DNA from: Verrucomicrobiota bacterium
GTDB lineage: Bacteria > Verrucomicrobiota > Verrucomicrobiia > Limisphaerales > J093
Direction of reading: 5' to 3'
NCBI GenBank assembly: GCA_027493615.1
Contig: JAOSKK010000023.1
Location: 310,001-374,000 of the forward strand
Length of the DNA stretch: 64,000 bases
Shown here piece after piece: positions 32,337 through 43,358 of this stretch. The first letter of the stretch is position 1. Each line of letters opens with the position of its first letter. A program made the translations under genes and the position numbers. Under the pieces are notes generated by a model. It worked only from the letters and a program-made list of their open reading frames with translations, did not search any database and had not been told where the DNA came from.

Positions 32337-33309
32337 AAGGACGCAGGCTCCGCACGTGCAGCGCGCGTGCTCCGGCGCGGAGGGAGGTCCGCCGAGAACG
32401 CGGCGGGCGTCGGCGTAAGGGATCCGCATGGGAACGGCGGAACAGGGTGTAGGTGTTCGTCCGTTCCAGACGATCGCCGACGTCGAGAATCTGCAGCGGC
32501 CCGAGCGTCTCGAGTTCGATGTACGCGAGGGGTCGGGATTGGTCCAGACCTCGGCGCTGGCCCCGCCATCCGGATACTCGCCCTCCGGGAGGCGCGGGCA
32601 TTCGACCAGGAGCATCTGCCGTTCGCCCACCCACAGCAACGCGCCGGCGTCGTTGCCGATCTTCGCGCCTCGGTCAGGGCTGCGACGCAGCGAGAGCAGG
32701 CCGTCGCGCCCCTCGAGGTCGAGCGGTTCGCCCGCGCTCTGGTTGAGGTAGCCTTTCGGGAAGTGGCTGCCCGGCGGGACCGGGACGAAGATGGCGACGG
32801 GATCGTTGAGCTGCGTCACCACCCAGATGCTGACCCGGAGGGGGCGGGCCGCTGACCTTCTCGTAGACGGTGCGGATCCGGAGGACGGGCTGATCCGGTT
32901 CGAGCGCCAGATGGCGGTGGGTGCGGATGCCGTAGTGGGGATCCACGGGGGAAGTCAGGACGATCCCTCGTGGGTGGGGGTGGCGGCCACGGGAAGTGAA
33001 TCGAAGGCGCGCGGCGGCGGCCAGGAACGGCCGGTCACCCGTTCCCAATCCGCCTGCGGCGCGGGCCAGGCCTTGTCACCGCCGAAGTTGCCCCACTCGG
33101 TGGCGTCGGGATCGGGAGCCTGCCCGAAGCGGGCCGGGTTCTCCCAGAAGGAGCCGGGTTCTCCGAGAAAGCGGAACTGCATGAGGCGGCCGATGGCGGG
33201 GACGACGATGGCTTCGACCTGGCTGTTGGCGAGGCGGAGCGCGTCGGGCCAACCGTGATGGTTGGTGGCGGTGATTGAGGTGGCGGCGGGGGCGGCGGCC
33301 GCGGCGGGC
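32333..33309 (-). CDS. DUF4380-like domain, several frameshifts
   Basis: Reading begins around ITATNHHGWPDALRLANSQ, then VEAIVVPAIGRLMQFRFLG and FGGDKAWPAPQADWERVTG, typical of DUF4380 beta-sandwich proteins related to galactose-mutarotase-like folds. Shifts near 32968, 32850 and 32530 bring in TSPVDPHYGIRTHRHLAL, WVVTQLNDPVAIFVPVPPG, NDAGALLWVGERQMLLVE and AYIELETLGPLQILDVGD. The frame is open from the caspase-like part upstream, so this may be the C-terminal half of one long protein, or a separate gene whose start is hidden by a lost base near 33310. The stop at 32333 is tentative. Function unknown; a carbohydrate-binding role is possible. Confidence 0.6.
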
Positions 33310-34430
33310 TTAGCGGATGTGGGCGGGACCAGGAGGGCGGCCAGTTCGAGCAGGAGCGATTCCAGCCGGGCGTAGTACTCGTCCTCGGGAAGGGAGGCCT
33401 TGCGGTCGCGCAGGCGGAAGATGTCGAGTTCGAGGGCATCGCGGCGGGCCCGGACGGCGGGGGCAAGCGCGGCTTCCTCCGGGCTGGGGACGAGATGGAG
33501 TTGATGGGCGCGGGCGCCGTCGGAGGCGGCGCCGGGCTGGGGTCGTTTGACGGCGCGAACGCCCCGGAACCAGTCGGCGGGGGTACCCAGGCCGTCGCCG
33601 TTGTCGTCAAGCAGGGCGTGCTCGGTCGCGAGGCGGCCGGCGGTCTGGTAGAACTCGGCGACGCGGGCGGCGGCGCTGAGGAAGGCCTCGAGCAAGGACG
33701 TCTGGCCGTCCTGGTCGAAGTCGCTGGCGGGGTTGGCGAGCGTGGCGGCGAGGTGTTCGCCGAAGCGGGTGAAGTTCTGTTCATTGCCACTGCGCGTGGC
33801 GGTGATGACGATGCGGTTGGGGCCGCTGAGGGCGGCGAGGAAGGGGGCGCTGGCAGAGGCGGTGTTGATCAGGACCAGCGGGCGCTGGAAGGGTTTGAGC
33901 CAGTCCGCGAGTTCGGCGGCGGTGAGGTCCGGGCCGCGCAGGTTGAAGCGCGCCTCGCGGCCGTCGAAGGTGCCGTGGCCGATGAGGACGAGCCAGAGGG
34001 GTTCGCGACCCGCCTTGGGGGCCGCGGCCAGGGCGGCGGCGAGGAGCTCACGATCGCTGGCCGGAGGAGGGGGAATCGAATGGGTCGGGCGATGCGGCCG
34101 ACGTCGGGGGCGAGGAGGGTCCGATGCGGGTCAGGGGATCTGCGCCTGTGCGGCGACACGGGTCCAGCTCTCGGCCTGGTGCAGGAAATTCGTTCCGAAC
34201 TCCGGTTCGCCGGGGGCACCGACGACGAGCAGGATGGCCGGAAGCTCCGCGGGGGCGGCCGGCGGCGGAGGAGAAGGCTCGGCTTCGCTGGCGACGGGGA
34301 GAGAGGAGAAGGGGACAAGAGCAAGGGCGAGGAGGACGGAGAGCCGCCTGTTCCCTTTGGACTCGGTCAGGGGCCCGGGAGCCGGAGGGGCAGAGGAGGA
34401 AGGGGGACGAAGATCAAAGCTCAAAGGGCA
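33310..34430 (-). CDS. secreted caspase-fold-like protein, frameshifted, start uncertain
   Basis: Signal-like N-terminus RRLSVLLALALVPFSSLPVAS, then LPAILLVVGAPGEPEFG and LHQAESWTRVAAQAQ. A shift near 34131 leads to a long open frame with LWLVLIGHGTFDGREARFNL (His-Gly of the caspase/legumain superfamily), PLVLINTASASAPFLAALSG and RIVITATRSGNEQNFTRFGE, then DQDGQTSLLEAF and HALLDDNGDGLGTPADWF. Where an active Cys would follow the second strand, the sequence has Ala/Ser (NTASASA), so it may be inactive. Last gene or genes of the MoxR operon. The true start is not visible: the only upstream ATG (34457) lies in repeat DNA. A catalytic role is not supported. Confidence 0.6.
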
Positions 34431-34444
34431 AAGCTCAAGGGAAT

Positions 34445-34715
34445 CGTTCTGTTCCATATGGACCTGCTCGGCAGCCATGAAGCGGAAAGCGCCGGCAAAC
34501 CGGACGCACTCCAGACGCTCCGCGCGGAACGGACGGGCTCCGCCCATCGCGAGGCGTCTGGAGTGCGGGGGTTCACCTCCGCTTTTCGTGCATGGTTCAA
34601 GGGGCGCCTCCCTCAGCCCCATCCCCGATGTTCGGAATCGGTGCAGGGACTTCCCGCTTTGGATTCTCCGCCGATTACGAACATCGGGGATGGGAGAAGC
34701 GACGTGGTTCTCCTG
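34445..34715. repeat. Composite repeat: modules L, R and F
   Basis: Module L (TTCTGTTCCATATGGACCTG) from about 34447, module R hairpin 34481-34591 (CTCCAGACGC against GCGTCTGGAG), then module F with arms 34617-34641 and 34671-34694 (ATCCCCGATGTTCGGAATCG), ending in GCGACGTGGTTCTC as at 7201. It separates two genes of the MoxR operon and runs almost to the stop of the upstream one. Confidence 0.9.
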
Positions 34716-34717
34716 CA

Positions 34718-37100
34718 TCAAGGCATTCCTTTCCGACGGCGCAGGCCCCATTCGGCAACGAAGCAGGCCAGGGCGAGCAGGAAGAGCCAGGGGGTGTGCC
34801 ACAGCGGGGCGGTCACCACTTCCATGACCGGGGCTTGACGCGTGGGCAGGCTGCGGACAAAGGACGGCAGGCTGCCCGGTGTCACGGTCTCCCCCGCCGG
34901 TACGACGGGCGATGGCTTCGAGCAGGGCGGTGTTCGGCTGGAGCGACCGGAATTCCTCGGCGGCCAGGTCAGTGCTCCAGCCGGCTTCCGCCCGGCCGAT
35001 CTCACCGCCGGCGGCGTTCTCAGCGACGGCAAGGGCTTTGTACGCGCCGCTGTCGCGGGGCAGGAAGGCGGCGGTGTAAAGGCCGGCCTCGCTGAGGGAC
35101 GGCTCGGCACGCATCCGGATCCGGTTGGTCACGGTGGAGGAACCGGCCGCCGGAACGGGCTCGACTTCGAGGGATACGGTGGCGTCGTCGAGCGGGAGGA
35201 AGGCGGGGTCGCGGACACGGATCTGGAGCTGCACGGCGCCGCTGCCGGCGGCGGGCTGTTCTTCGATGCTGAGTTCGACGCGCTTCGGGACGTCGGCGAC
35301 GAGCCAGCGGATCAACTGGCGCCAGGCCTTCTCCATGTCGCGGCGCGCCTCGGTGTCGCGCATGCCCCAGCGCCAGAGATCGCCGAGCAGGAGGGCGGCG
35401 GAACGGCCGCGGCCGAAGCGCTGGGTGACGAGGGCGGGGCGGTTGTGGCCGTCTTCGTCGGTGGCGAGCGCGATGACGCTGGCGCCGGGTTTGACGTCGC
35501 GGACGCGGTTGAAGACGAGGAAGGGCGGGACGTTTTCGAGGCGGGCGCGTTCGTCGCCTTCGTTGTCGCGGAGGCGGGCCCAGGCTTGGAGCCAGCCTTC
35601 CCGGGCGAGGGAGAAACGCTGGGGCCCGCCGGGGTTGGCGGTGTCGGGGCGGTCGAGATAGACGGGTAAGAGGTCGCCAATGGGGGTGCGATGGTAGCCG
35701 CCTTCCTGGAAGGACTCCGCGCCGCCGAGCATGAGGAAGCCGCCGCCGCGTTCGGCGACGAACCGGGGGAAGAGGGCGGCCTGGTCTGCGCCGAAGAAGG
35801 CGGCCTCGACGTCATCGAGGATGATGGCGTCGTAGGCGAACAGGTCTTCGGGGGTGCGAGGGAAGCCGCCGCGCAGCTCGAGTTCGTCGCGGGTGTTGAG
35901 GCGGGTGAGGACGGGCTGGTCGTAGCGCTCGACCTCCTCGCGTGACTGGTCGCCGAAGCCGCGGAAGAGGGGGTTACCGGTCTCCCCGGCGCGGCCGCGG
36001 AACTCGAATTTTGGCTCCCGGAGGGCGATGCGGATGAGGCCGACGAGCTGGATCTGGTCGTCTTCCTGGAGGGCGCGGTTGAGGAACTTGTATTCCCAGT
36101 TGGGCCGGCCGGCGACGTAGAGGAGGCGGTACGGACCGCGGCCGCGATCGACGGGGATCATGCGCGTGTTGTTCCAGAAGGGTGGCCTCGCGGGTTTGGT
36201 CCGACTCGGCGGACGACTGGCGTTCGTCGCGCGTGGCGACGCGGAGCTGGTAGAAGGAGAGGCCGGGCTGTTCGGGTCGCAGTTGGAAGCGAAAGCCGAG
36301 GGTGTCCTGGGGCTTGCGGGCACGTAACAGGTGCTCCTGGACGATGCGGCCGCGGGCGTCGAGCAACTGGGCCACGACCGGTTCGCCGCTGAAGTCGGTG
36401 GCGAGGACCTCGGCCTGGATGGAGACGGGGGCATCCTCGAACGCCGTCTGGCTGATCTGGACCTGGCCGAGGGCAAGGTCGCGCACGGCGCCGGCGCGAC
36501 CCAGAACGACCGGGTAAACCGGCGGCAGATCCGGGCTCAGCGAAGCGGTCTCGCGAAGGTCGGTCGCGTTACCGTCGGTGAGCAGGAGCACGCCGGCCAG
36601 CGGGCGGCCGGCAAAGCGCTCGGCCACTCCCTGCAGGGCGGTGCCAATGGCGGAAGCGCGTCCGTCGAAGCTCAGTTCGCGGAAGTCGTGCGTGGCGTGC
36701 AGCCGGGTGTCGAAGTAAAAGCGGCGGACCTCGAAATCGGTTTCGAGTCGCTCGGACCAGGTGCCGGCGCCCCGCTCCAGGAGTTGGGCGAGGACCTGGC
36801 CGCGGGAGCGGGATTCGCCGCGGTCTTTGACCTGGAGCCCTGGCTGTTATCGGCGAGCACCACGAAGAGGTTGGCCCCGGGGCGGACGCGTTGTCCGGAC
36901 CAAAGGGGCTCGAGGAGGCAGAAGGCGAGGAGGGCCACGCCCAAGGCCTTGAGCGCCGCGGCCAGCCCGCGCAGCCGGCCGGGGACGGATGAGGTCGAGA
37001 GGTAGCTCCACGTGAGGGCGGCCAGGGCGAGGGCGGCAGCGAGGGTGGCAGGCCAGAACCAGCCGGAGCCGGAGAAGGTGAGGGCGGCGAGGAGACTCAT
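34718..37100 (-). CDS. membrane protein with VWA-like and glutamine-amidotransferase-like domains, frameshifted
   Basis: About 790 residues. The ATG at 37100 opens two membrane helices (FWPATLAAALALAALTWSYL and ALKALGVALLAFCLLEPLW). VWA-like strands follow (LFVVLADNSQG; LAGVLLLTDGNATDLRET), then Ig-like repeats (ISQTAFEDAPVSIQAEV). The central region resembles a class I amidotransferase fold: YRLLYVAGRPNWEYKFLNRA, YDAIILDDVEAAFFG and RGGGFLMLGGAESFQEGGY, with Gly/Ala where a catalytic Cys would stand. A C-terminal helix (LWHTPWLFLLALACFVAEW) anchors the end. Breaks near 36840, 36640, 36180 and 34905. It belongs to the MoxR/DUF58/VWA block; probably an envelope-assembly or chaperone-like complex component. 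Confidence 0.75.
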
Positions 37101-37150
37101 GCGGCGGGATGCACGAGGCAGCGGCCACGGGCGCGGGAAGCGGCCAGGGG

Positions 37151-37335
37151 GTGCAGGCTGGAAGCCCGCACCACAACGTTCGTCAAGAGCCACCCGTGCC
37201 TGCTTGAACTGCCCAGCGGCCCTGAAACCGAAAGCGCCGGTAAACCGGGCGCACTCCAGACGCTTCGCGCGGAATCGAAGGGCTCCGCCCATCGCGCAGC
37301 GTATGGAGTGCGGGGGTTCACCCTCGCTCTTGATG
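37151..37335. repeat. Composite repeat: module B, degenerate L, module R
   Basis: Module B (37151-37174, GTGCAGGCTGGAAGCCCGCA), a degenerate L-like stretch (about 37200-37227), and module R (37228-37330) with CTCCAGACGC and its partner GCGTATGGAG. Fills most of the gap between the amidotransferase-like gene (start 37100) and the DUF4175 gene (stop 37365). Confidence 0.88.
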
Positions 37336-37364
37336 CTCGGTCCAGGGACAGGGGCATAGGGGGT

Positions 37365-40300
37365 CTAACGGGCGCGGCCGAGTTCCTCATAGTAACGGCG
37401 GACCTGGTCGGCAAAGCGGCCGGGAACGGGGTCGCGATCGATGGGCACGAGCTGGTTGCTGGGCTCGCGGCGGGCGAGCTCCTCGGCGATTTGTTGGCGC
37501 ACCTCGACGAGGGGGCGGACGATCTCGAGCCGCACGACGGCCCAGTCCGGCTTCTTGAGGTCGCGACGGAACTCCTGGCGGATCTGGCGGGCGCGCTCGC
37601 GGGCCTGGGCGAGTTCGCTGCGCAGGGAAGGCAGCTCCACCATCTCCTCGACCTCGCGCAGGCGGTCGGACCACGGGGCGAAGTCGGGTCCGGTGAGGGG
37701 GCCGGCAGTGGCGGGGTTGTCGGCTTCGAGCCAGCGGTCGAAGGCGCTGAGCTGGGGACCACCGCGTCCGCCGGGACCGACATTGCGGACGTCGGCCCCC
37801 CGCCGAGCGCCGTCGGTGGTTTGGCCGCCCGGTTGAGGCGTGCGATCGTCGCGGGTCGGATCGGCGGGTTCGCCGGCAAGCTCACCTCCGCGCCCGCCGG
37901 GTTGGGCGGCATCGGGCTGAGTGTCACCAGAGTCGCGAGATGGATCTGCCTGACCGGCTTGACCGGCTTGACCAGCCTGATCGCGTTGACCGCGTTGACC
38001 GCGTTGACCGCGTTGACCGCGTTGACCGCGTTGACCGCGTTGACCTGGCTGATCAGACGGATCAGACGGATCAGACCGATCGGACGGATCAGACTCCTGC
38101 GGTTCGCGTTCGCCGGGCGGTGTTTCGCCTGGCTGACCGGCAGGCGAGCTCGCCGGTTTGGTCGGGCGGCCCGGGTGGCGAGGCGGAAGTGTCGCGCTGG
38201 CCCTGGCCCTGGCCGGCCTCGCGTTCGAGCTGTTCGGTCAACCGGTCCAGCTCGCGCTGGGCGAGGCGGAGGGATTCGGTGTCGTCGCCGAGGACCCGTT
38301 CGGCGGCGCGTTCGACGCCGCGGCGGAGCTCGCCGATGCCGGCGCGGGCGCGTTGTTCGGCGCGGTCGGCCTGGGGAGGAAGCCCTGGCGGAGCATTTCG
38401 GTGGTGACTTCGAGGGCCTTGGCGCCGTCCTGGGCGGCGGTCTGCTCGAGGCGCTGGAGCAGGCTGCGGGTGAGGAGGCCGCGTTCGAGGAGTTCGTCCT
38501 GGAGCTCCTTTACGACGGCGCCTTCGTCCTGGTGGAACTTGCGAAGGGCATCGTAGAGCTGCTGGGAGACGAGGGGCTCGGACGCCTCGGCCTGCTGCGA
38601 GACCTGGGTGGCGCGGCTGACGAGGTTGGTGAGACGCTCGATCTGGTTGGTGAGCTGTTGGGTGAGGGCGTCGCGTTCGGCGGAGTCGTCGAGGCGGCGG
38701 CGCTCGCGGTTGCCGAGCTGGCCGAGTTGTTCGGCGAGTTGTTCCTGGCGGCGGGCGAGTTCGCGGGCTTCGGCGCGCATCTCGCGGAGGTCCTCGGCGA
38801 ACTCGCCGGCGCTGGAGCGGCGCAGGTCCTCGCGAAGCTCCTGGACGCGGCGTTGGGCGCGGGTGCCGGCGGCGAGGGCTTGGGAGACGGCGCCCTGCTG
38901 GGCGGCCTCGGCGGCGCGTTGCATGTCCTGGCGGGCCTGCTCCAACTGTTGCCGGGACTCGGCCATGCGGGACTGGTTTTCGGGACGGTCCATGCGCTGG
39001 TCGAGCTCGTCGACGTCACTGAGCATCTGGCGTTGCTCGTCCTGGAGGCGCTTGAGTTCGCGGCGGATCTCTTCGCGTTCGGCCTCGGTGCGGGCCTCGG
39101 CGAGGGCGGTCTGGAGTTCGCGGAGGCGCTCGTTGAGGTCCTGCTGGCGGCGGGCGAGTTCGGCGAGGCGGTTGAGGACCTGCAATTGTTCGCGGCGTTC
39201 GGTTTCGGCGGGGGCCTGGGCCTGGCGCTGGGTTTCGTAGCGGTTTTCGGACTGGGTGAGTTCGAGTTGGTCGAGCTGGCGCTGGCGTTGTTGCTGGCGG
39301 CTGCCGGTCTGCTGGCCCTGGCTGCGGTTGCGGCTGCGAGTGACCTCGAACTCACGCTGCTGCAGGCGGAGGAGGGCCTGATAGGCGGCCTGTTCGGCGG
39401 CGAGCGCCTGCGGGAGGGGCGCGGGGGACTCGCGGGCGGCCTCGAGTTCAGCGAGGGCCTTTTGCATGGCGTCGGTGGCGGCCTTCCAGAAGGAGCTGGT
39501 GCGGGGGTCCTGGGTCTGACCGGCCGCCTCGGTGGCCTGGTCGAGGGCCTGGGCCTGGGCGTCGCGCACGACGCCGGCATCTTGCGCGTACCCCGGCGCG
39601 GGTGGGGCGTCGGTGCGGCGAGAGGTCGTGCCGTGGTCGCGCTGGAGTTTCCAGGTGGCGCTGATGATCTGTTTCTGAAGGTCCGCGAGCTGGGTGGAGG
39701 GGCTTTGGCCCTGACCCTGCTGGCCGGGCTGTTGTCCGGCTTGCTCACCTTCCTGACCCGCGGCGCCTTCACGGAAGATCTCTTCGAAGGGGCGGATCTC
39801 GGCGAAGAAGAGGTCGCCGGTGGTGCGGCGAGGGGGTACCATCGGGGCCGAGGTCATCGGCCCAGAGGAACCAGGCGAGAAGCTGGTCGGGCGCGACTTG
39901 GAGGTCTTCGAGGTGGAGGAGGTGGCGGAAGGGACCCGGCTGGCGGGCGGGGACGTTGCGGCCCAGCTCGAGGAAGCGGGTTTCCTCGCCCACCAGGGTG
40001 TAGGCGACGCCGTAGGCCTCGACGCCGAAGTCATCCCAGACGGAGCCTTCGAAGACCATCTCCTCGAGCGGCGAGGGCCGGGTGTCGCCGCGCGGCGAGA
40101 CGATCTTCAGCTCGGGCAGCCGGTTGGTGAGGGCGAGGAAGACGAAGGTGGCGGGGACCTTGTTCGTGCGCTGCTCGGTGTCCAGCAGCTCGAGCCGATA
40201 GGTGCGGGTGGTGGCGAGGGGGAAGCCGGCGAGCGTGGCGACAGGGCGGTTGGTGTCGGCGTCGAGGAGAACAACCGAGGCTTCGGCGTCGGTGGCGATG

Positions 40301-41255
40301 AGGCGGGCGGCGGTGACGGGCTTGTTGAGCTGGAGGGCGAGGTCGAGCCGGGTGCCTTCGACGGCGGTGATGCGCCGGGAGTCTTCGAGCCGTTTGGGGG
40401 CGAGGCCGGTGTAGGCCGGGTAGGTGAGGTCGGCGTCGGCACGTTCCAGGCGGGGGTGTTCGAAGACGGTGACCTGGTAGTCGCCGGTGCGTTCATCGCC
40501 GAACTCGAGGTGATAGCGGAAAGGGTGGGCCACGCCGGGGACGGAGCCGCCGAACATGGGGTCAGCCAGACTCTTGACGAGCGGAACACGGCGGGTCGAG
40601 CCGTCCGGATCGAGGAGGACCAGATCGACGTTGGCCGGCACGACGGGGCCTCCGAACCGGGCCATGACGACGAGGCTTTCGCCGCGTTCGATTTCGGTGT
40701 TGCCCGGGGAGACGGTGACGCCTGCGGGGAGGCGGGTTTGGGCGACGTGCGGCTGGCTGGCAGCGGGTTGGAGACGATAGAAGAGGAGTCCCACGAGCAG
40801 CAGGGCCAGGAGTTGGGCGCAGTGGGCAGTGAGAACCCGGGTGAACGGGATGACGCGCGGCCAGGCATGGCGATAGCTGTGATCGAGGACCTCATCCACG
40901 AGCCGGCGTTCGAGGAAGTGGGGTTCGGCGAGCGGCGAAGCGGAGAGTTGAACCGCCGTGAGGAGCCGGCCTTCGAGTTCGGGATGACGCGCCTCGACCT
41001 GGCGGGCGAGCCCCCGCCAGTCCAGCGGTCTTCGCCGATGCCAGCGGGCGATGAGGAGCGCGGCCACGACACCGAGGGTTGCGATGACCGGCAACGTGTA
41101 GCGGGAGGCGAATCCGAGTTCACGGAGCAAGGTGACCGCGACCAGCCCGGCGAGGGCCGTGCCGATCCAGCAGCCGGCCAGGAGGCAGCCCGATTGAAGG
41201 CCGCGCAGACGGCGCGCCAGGGGGCGAGTCGGGACTTCAGGAAGGGATCGTTCAT
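37365..41255 (-). CDS. DUF4175-like large membrane and coiled-coil protein, frameshifted
   Basis: About 1,290 residues. Start MNDPFLKSRLAP at 41255; one missing C near 41220 joins it to LARRLRGLQSG and two to three membrane helices (TLPVIATLGVVAALLIARW; LLALLLVGLLFYRLQP). Ig-like strands lead to the DUF4175 signature region (PELKIVSPRGDTRPSP, DFGVEAYGVAYTLVG). From about residue 470 it is a very long Gln/Glu/Arg-rich coiled coil (ELARRQQDLNERLRELQ). Then come a collagen-like Gly-Gln-Arg repeat, Asp/Ser-Pro repeats, and a final helical domain (DRLREVEEMVELPSLRS) ending YYEELGRAR. Breaks near 41220, 39830, 38385 and 38150. Its ATG overlaps the VWA stop. Envelope role inferred from the block. 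Confidence 0.78.
37983..38045. repeat. seven tandem copies of GCGTTGACC
   Basis: Seven uninterrupted 9-base units within the DUF4175 gene. On the coding (minus) strand they read as Gly-Gln-Arg triplets, a collagen-like pattern, flanked by Gln-Ala-Gly triplets on the N-terminal side and Ser-Asp-Pro units on the other. Copy number can change without shifting frame. Confidence 0.95.
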
Positions 41256-43358
41256 GGCGCGGCGGAGACGGGGGCCGGCACTTGACGGGCGATGCGGCCG
41301 GCCAGCCAGGTTTCGACAACGAGCACGATCAAGGTGGCGAGGAGGAGCCAGCGCCAGAGCTTCTGGCGGCCTTCGAGTTCGGCGCTCTGCAGGCGGGCTT
41401 GCAGGACGGGATCCATCGTACGGTCCGGCTGGGTGCGGGCCAGAGGGACCTGGAGGCGTTCGAGTTCGTCGAGAGGCAACGGAGCGGTGCGGCTTTCGGC
41501 GGGGTCAAGGTTGACAGCGAAACAGTTTGTCCCGGCCGCGGACTGCACGCGGTAGAGCCCCGGGAGCGCGGTCTGCGCAAAGGCCGTTTCCCCGGCGGGA
41601 TGGGGACGGAGCGACCGTCGGGCGTGAGGACTGCGGCGGGGGCGGCGGAGGCGGTGTCGAGAGCGAGCGGCACGGGATCGCCGACGACGTGGGCAGGAGG
41701 CGGGGCGGGACGGACGCCGCTCAGGTCGAGCAGAGAGTAGAGCCAGGGAACGAACTTCGAGGACAAGGCGAGCTGGCTGTCGGCCGGATGCCAGCCGGAC
41801 GCGAGCAGAAAGACGCGGCCGCGGCCGACGGGCACCTCGAGGAGCGCCGGGGTTTCATCGTCGAACCGGGCCAGGGTCCGGGCGTCGGGCACGGCGTCGG
41901 TGGCGAAGCGACGGGCCTTCCAGAAATGGATCTTGGTGAAGTCGCTGAAGCGCGGGTCGGCAAAGGGGACGAAGAGCGGGTGGCGGAAGTCGATTTCGCC
42001 GAGCAAGCCGTAGCTGCCGAAGGTGGCTTCGGAGGCGGTGAGCGGGGCGAGTTCCGGCAGGACGGCGAGGGTAGCGACATCGGCAGCGGCCCGGGGGGCG
42101 AACAAGAGGGTCTTGCCGGCGCGGACGGCGGCAGCGACGGGTTCAAGGGTGGGGGCGGGAAAGGTCTCGGTGAGGACAAAGAGCGAAGCGCCCGCGAGGG
42201 CGTCGGCGGTCGGGGGTGCAGCGGGGGTGAAGGCGGTGACCTCGACGCGGAGGCGGCGGGTGTCCTGGAAGGCGCGTTCGAGGAAGAAGCGGGGTTGGCG
42301 GGGATCGCCGGCAGCGTCGTTGCCGAGGAAGAGCACCGAGGCGCGCGCGGGCTGGGGTGGAAGGACGAAGACGGTGTTGTCGAAAGGTTCGTCATCGCCG
42401 CGCAGCCGCAGGCGATCGGCCCCGGAACCGGCGGGCGGCAGGGGCAGGACGACCAGGCGGTTCTGCCCGGCAGGGACGTAGAGGGAGAGCGGTTCGCCGA
42501 GGTAATCCGGGGTGTCACGGGTCCAGCCGAGGGAGAACTGTTCGACACGGGAGTCGGGTTCGTTGGTGACGCGGACGCGCAGGGTGGCCTCGGAAGTCGC
42601 GGGAGCATCAGCGGTTTCGGCGGCGAGGTGGAGCCCGGCGTTGCTGGTGGCGAGGGACGGGAGGGCTTCGAGGACGACTTCGACGCCCTTGGGCCATTCG
42701 TGGCCTGGAGCCGTTGGAGCCGGCTGCCGGACTGGAAGTCGCTGATCACGATGACCTGACGGCGAGGGCCGACGGGGCGTTCGTCGGCGATTTCGGCCAG
42801 CAGATCGGCGGCCCGGATGAGGGCCAGGTCGAGGTGACTGCCGGCCCAGCCGGGGGTGGTGTCGGCGAGGCGGCTGCGGGCCAGGCCGACGCGGTCGGGA
42901 AGCGGCGCGGCGGTCCAGTGCTCGAACGTGAGGAGCGGGGTGAGCTGGCGGTCGAAGGTAAAGAGGGCGAGTTGATCAGCCACGGTGGTCTTGCGGAGGA
43001 TCGTGTCGGCGCGCTCGCGGGCGAGGGTCCACAGGTTGCCGCGCTGCATGCTGGCACTGGTATCCACGAGCACCAGGAGCCGACGGGCTTCGCCGACGGG
43101 CGGGGGCGCGGAGATGGCCTGCTTGAGAAAAGGGCGGGCGAAGCCGAAGGCAAGCAGGCAGATCACGGCGCAACGCAGCAGGAGCAGCAGCAGATGCTCG
43201 AGGCGGTTGCGGCGGGTGAGTCGCGGGGGAGCCGGCCGCAGGAACATGAGCGAGCTGAAGACGGTCCGTTCGCGCGTCGTGCGCCGGACGAGGTGGAAGA
43301 GGACCGGCAGCGCGACCGCGAGGGCACCGAGCAGGAAGAGTGGCGCCAGGAAACTCAT
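41252..43358 (-). CDS. BatA/VWA-domain membrane protein, frameshifted
   Basis: About 700 residues. The N-terminal Aerotolerance/BatA signature is clear: SFLAPLFLLGALAVALPVLFH, LRPAPPRLTRRNRLEHLLLL and LRCAVICLLAFGFARPFL. The VWA domain has the MIDAS motif LVDTSASMQRG with Thr and Asp partners downstream (VIVISDFQSGSRL). Then follow a long extracytoplasmic region (SVLFLGNDAAGDPRQPRFF; LFAPRAAADVATLAVLPEL) and a final helix (LLLATLIVLVVETWLAG). Breaks near 42700 and 41560. Four-base overlaps with DUF58 before and DUF4175 after show coupling. Metal-dependent protein interaction with MoxR-remodelled partners is the known family theme. Confidence 0.82.

Noticed and set aside
34480..34600. Short ORFs encoding [12 protein letters not shown] peptides
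   Set aside because: They are translations of the module R hairpin, found in several frames and copies, not genes.
37983..38045. Tandem 9-mers considered as a CRISPR-like array
   Set aside because: Units are contiguous without spacers and lie inside a coding region, so this is a coding minisatellite.
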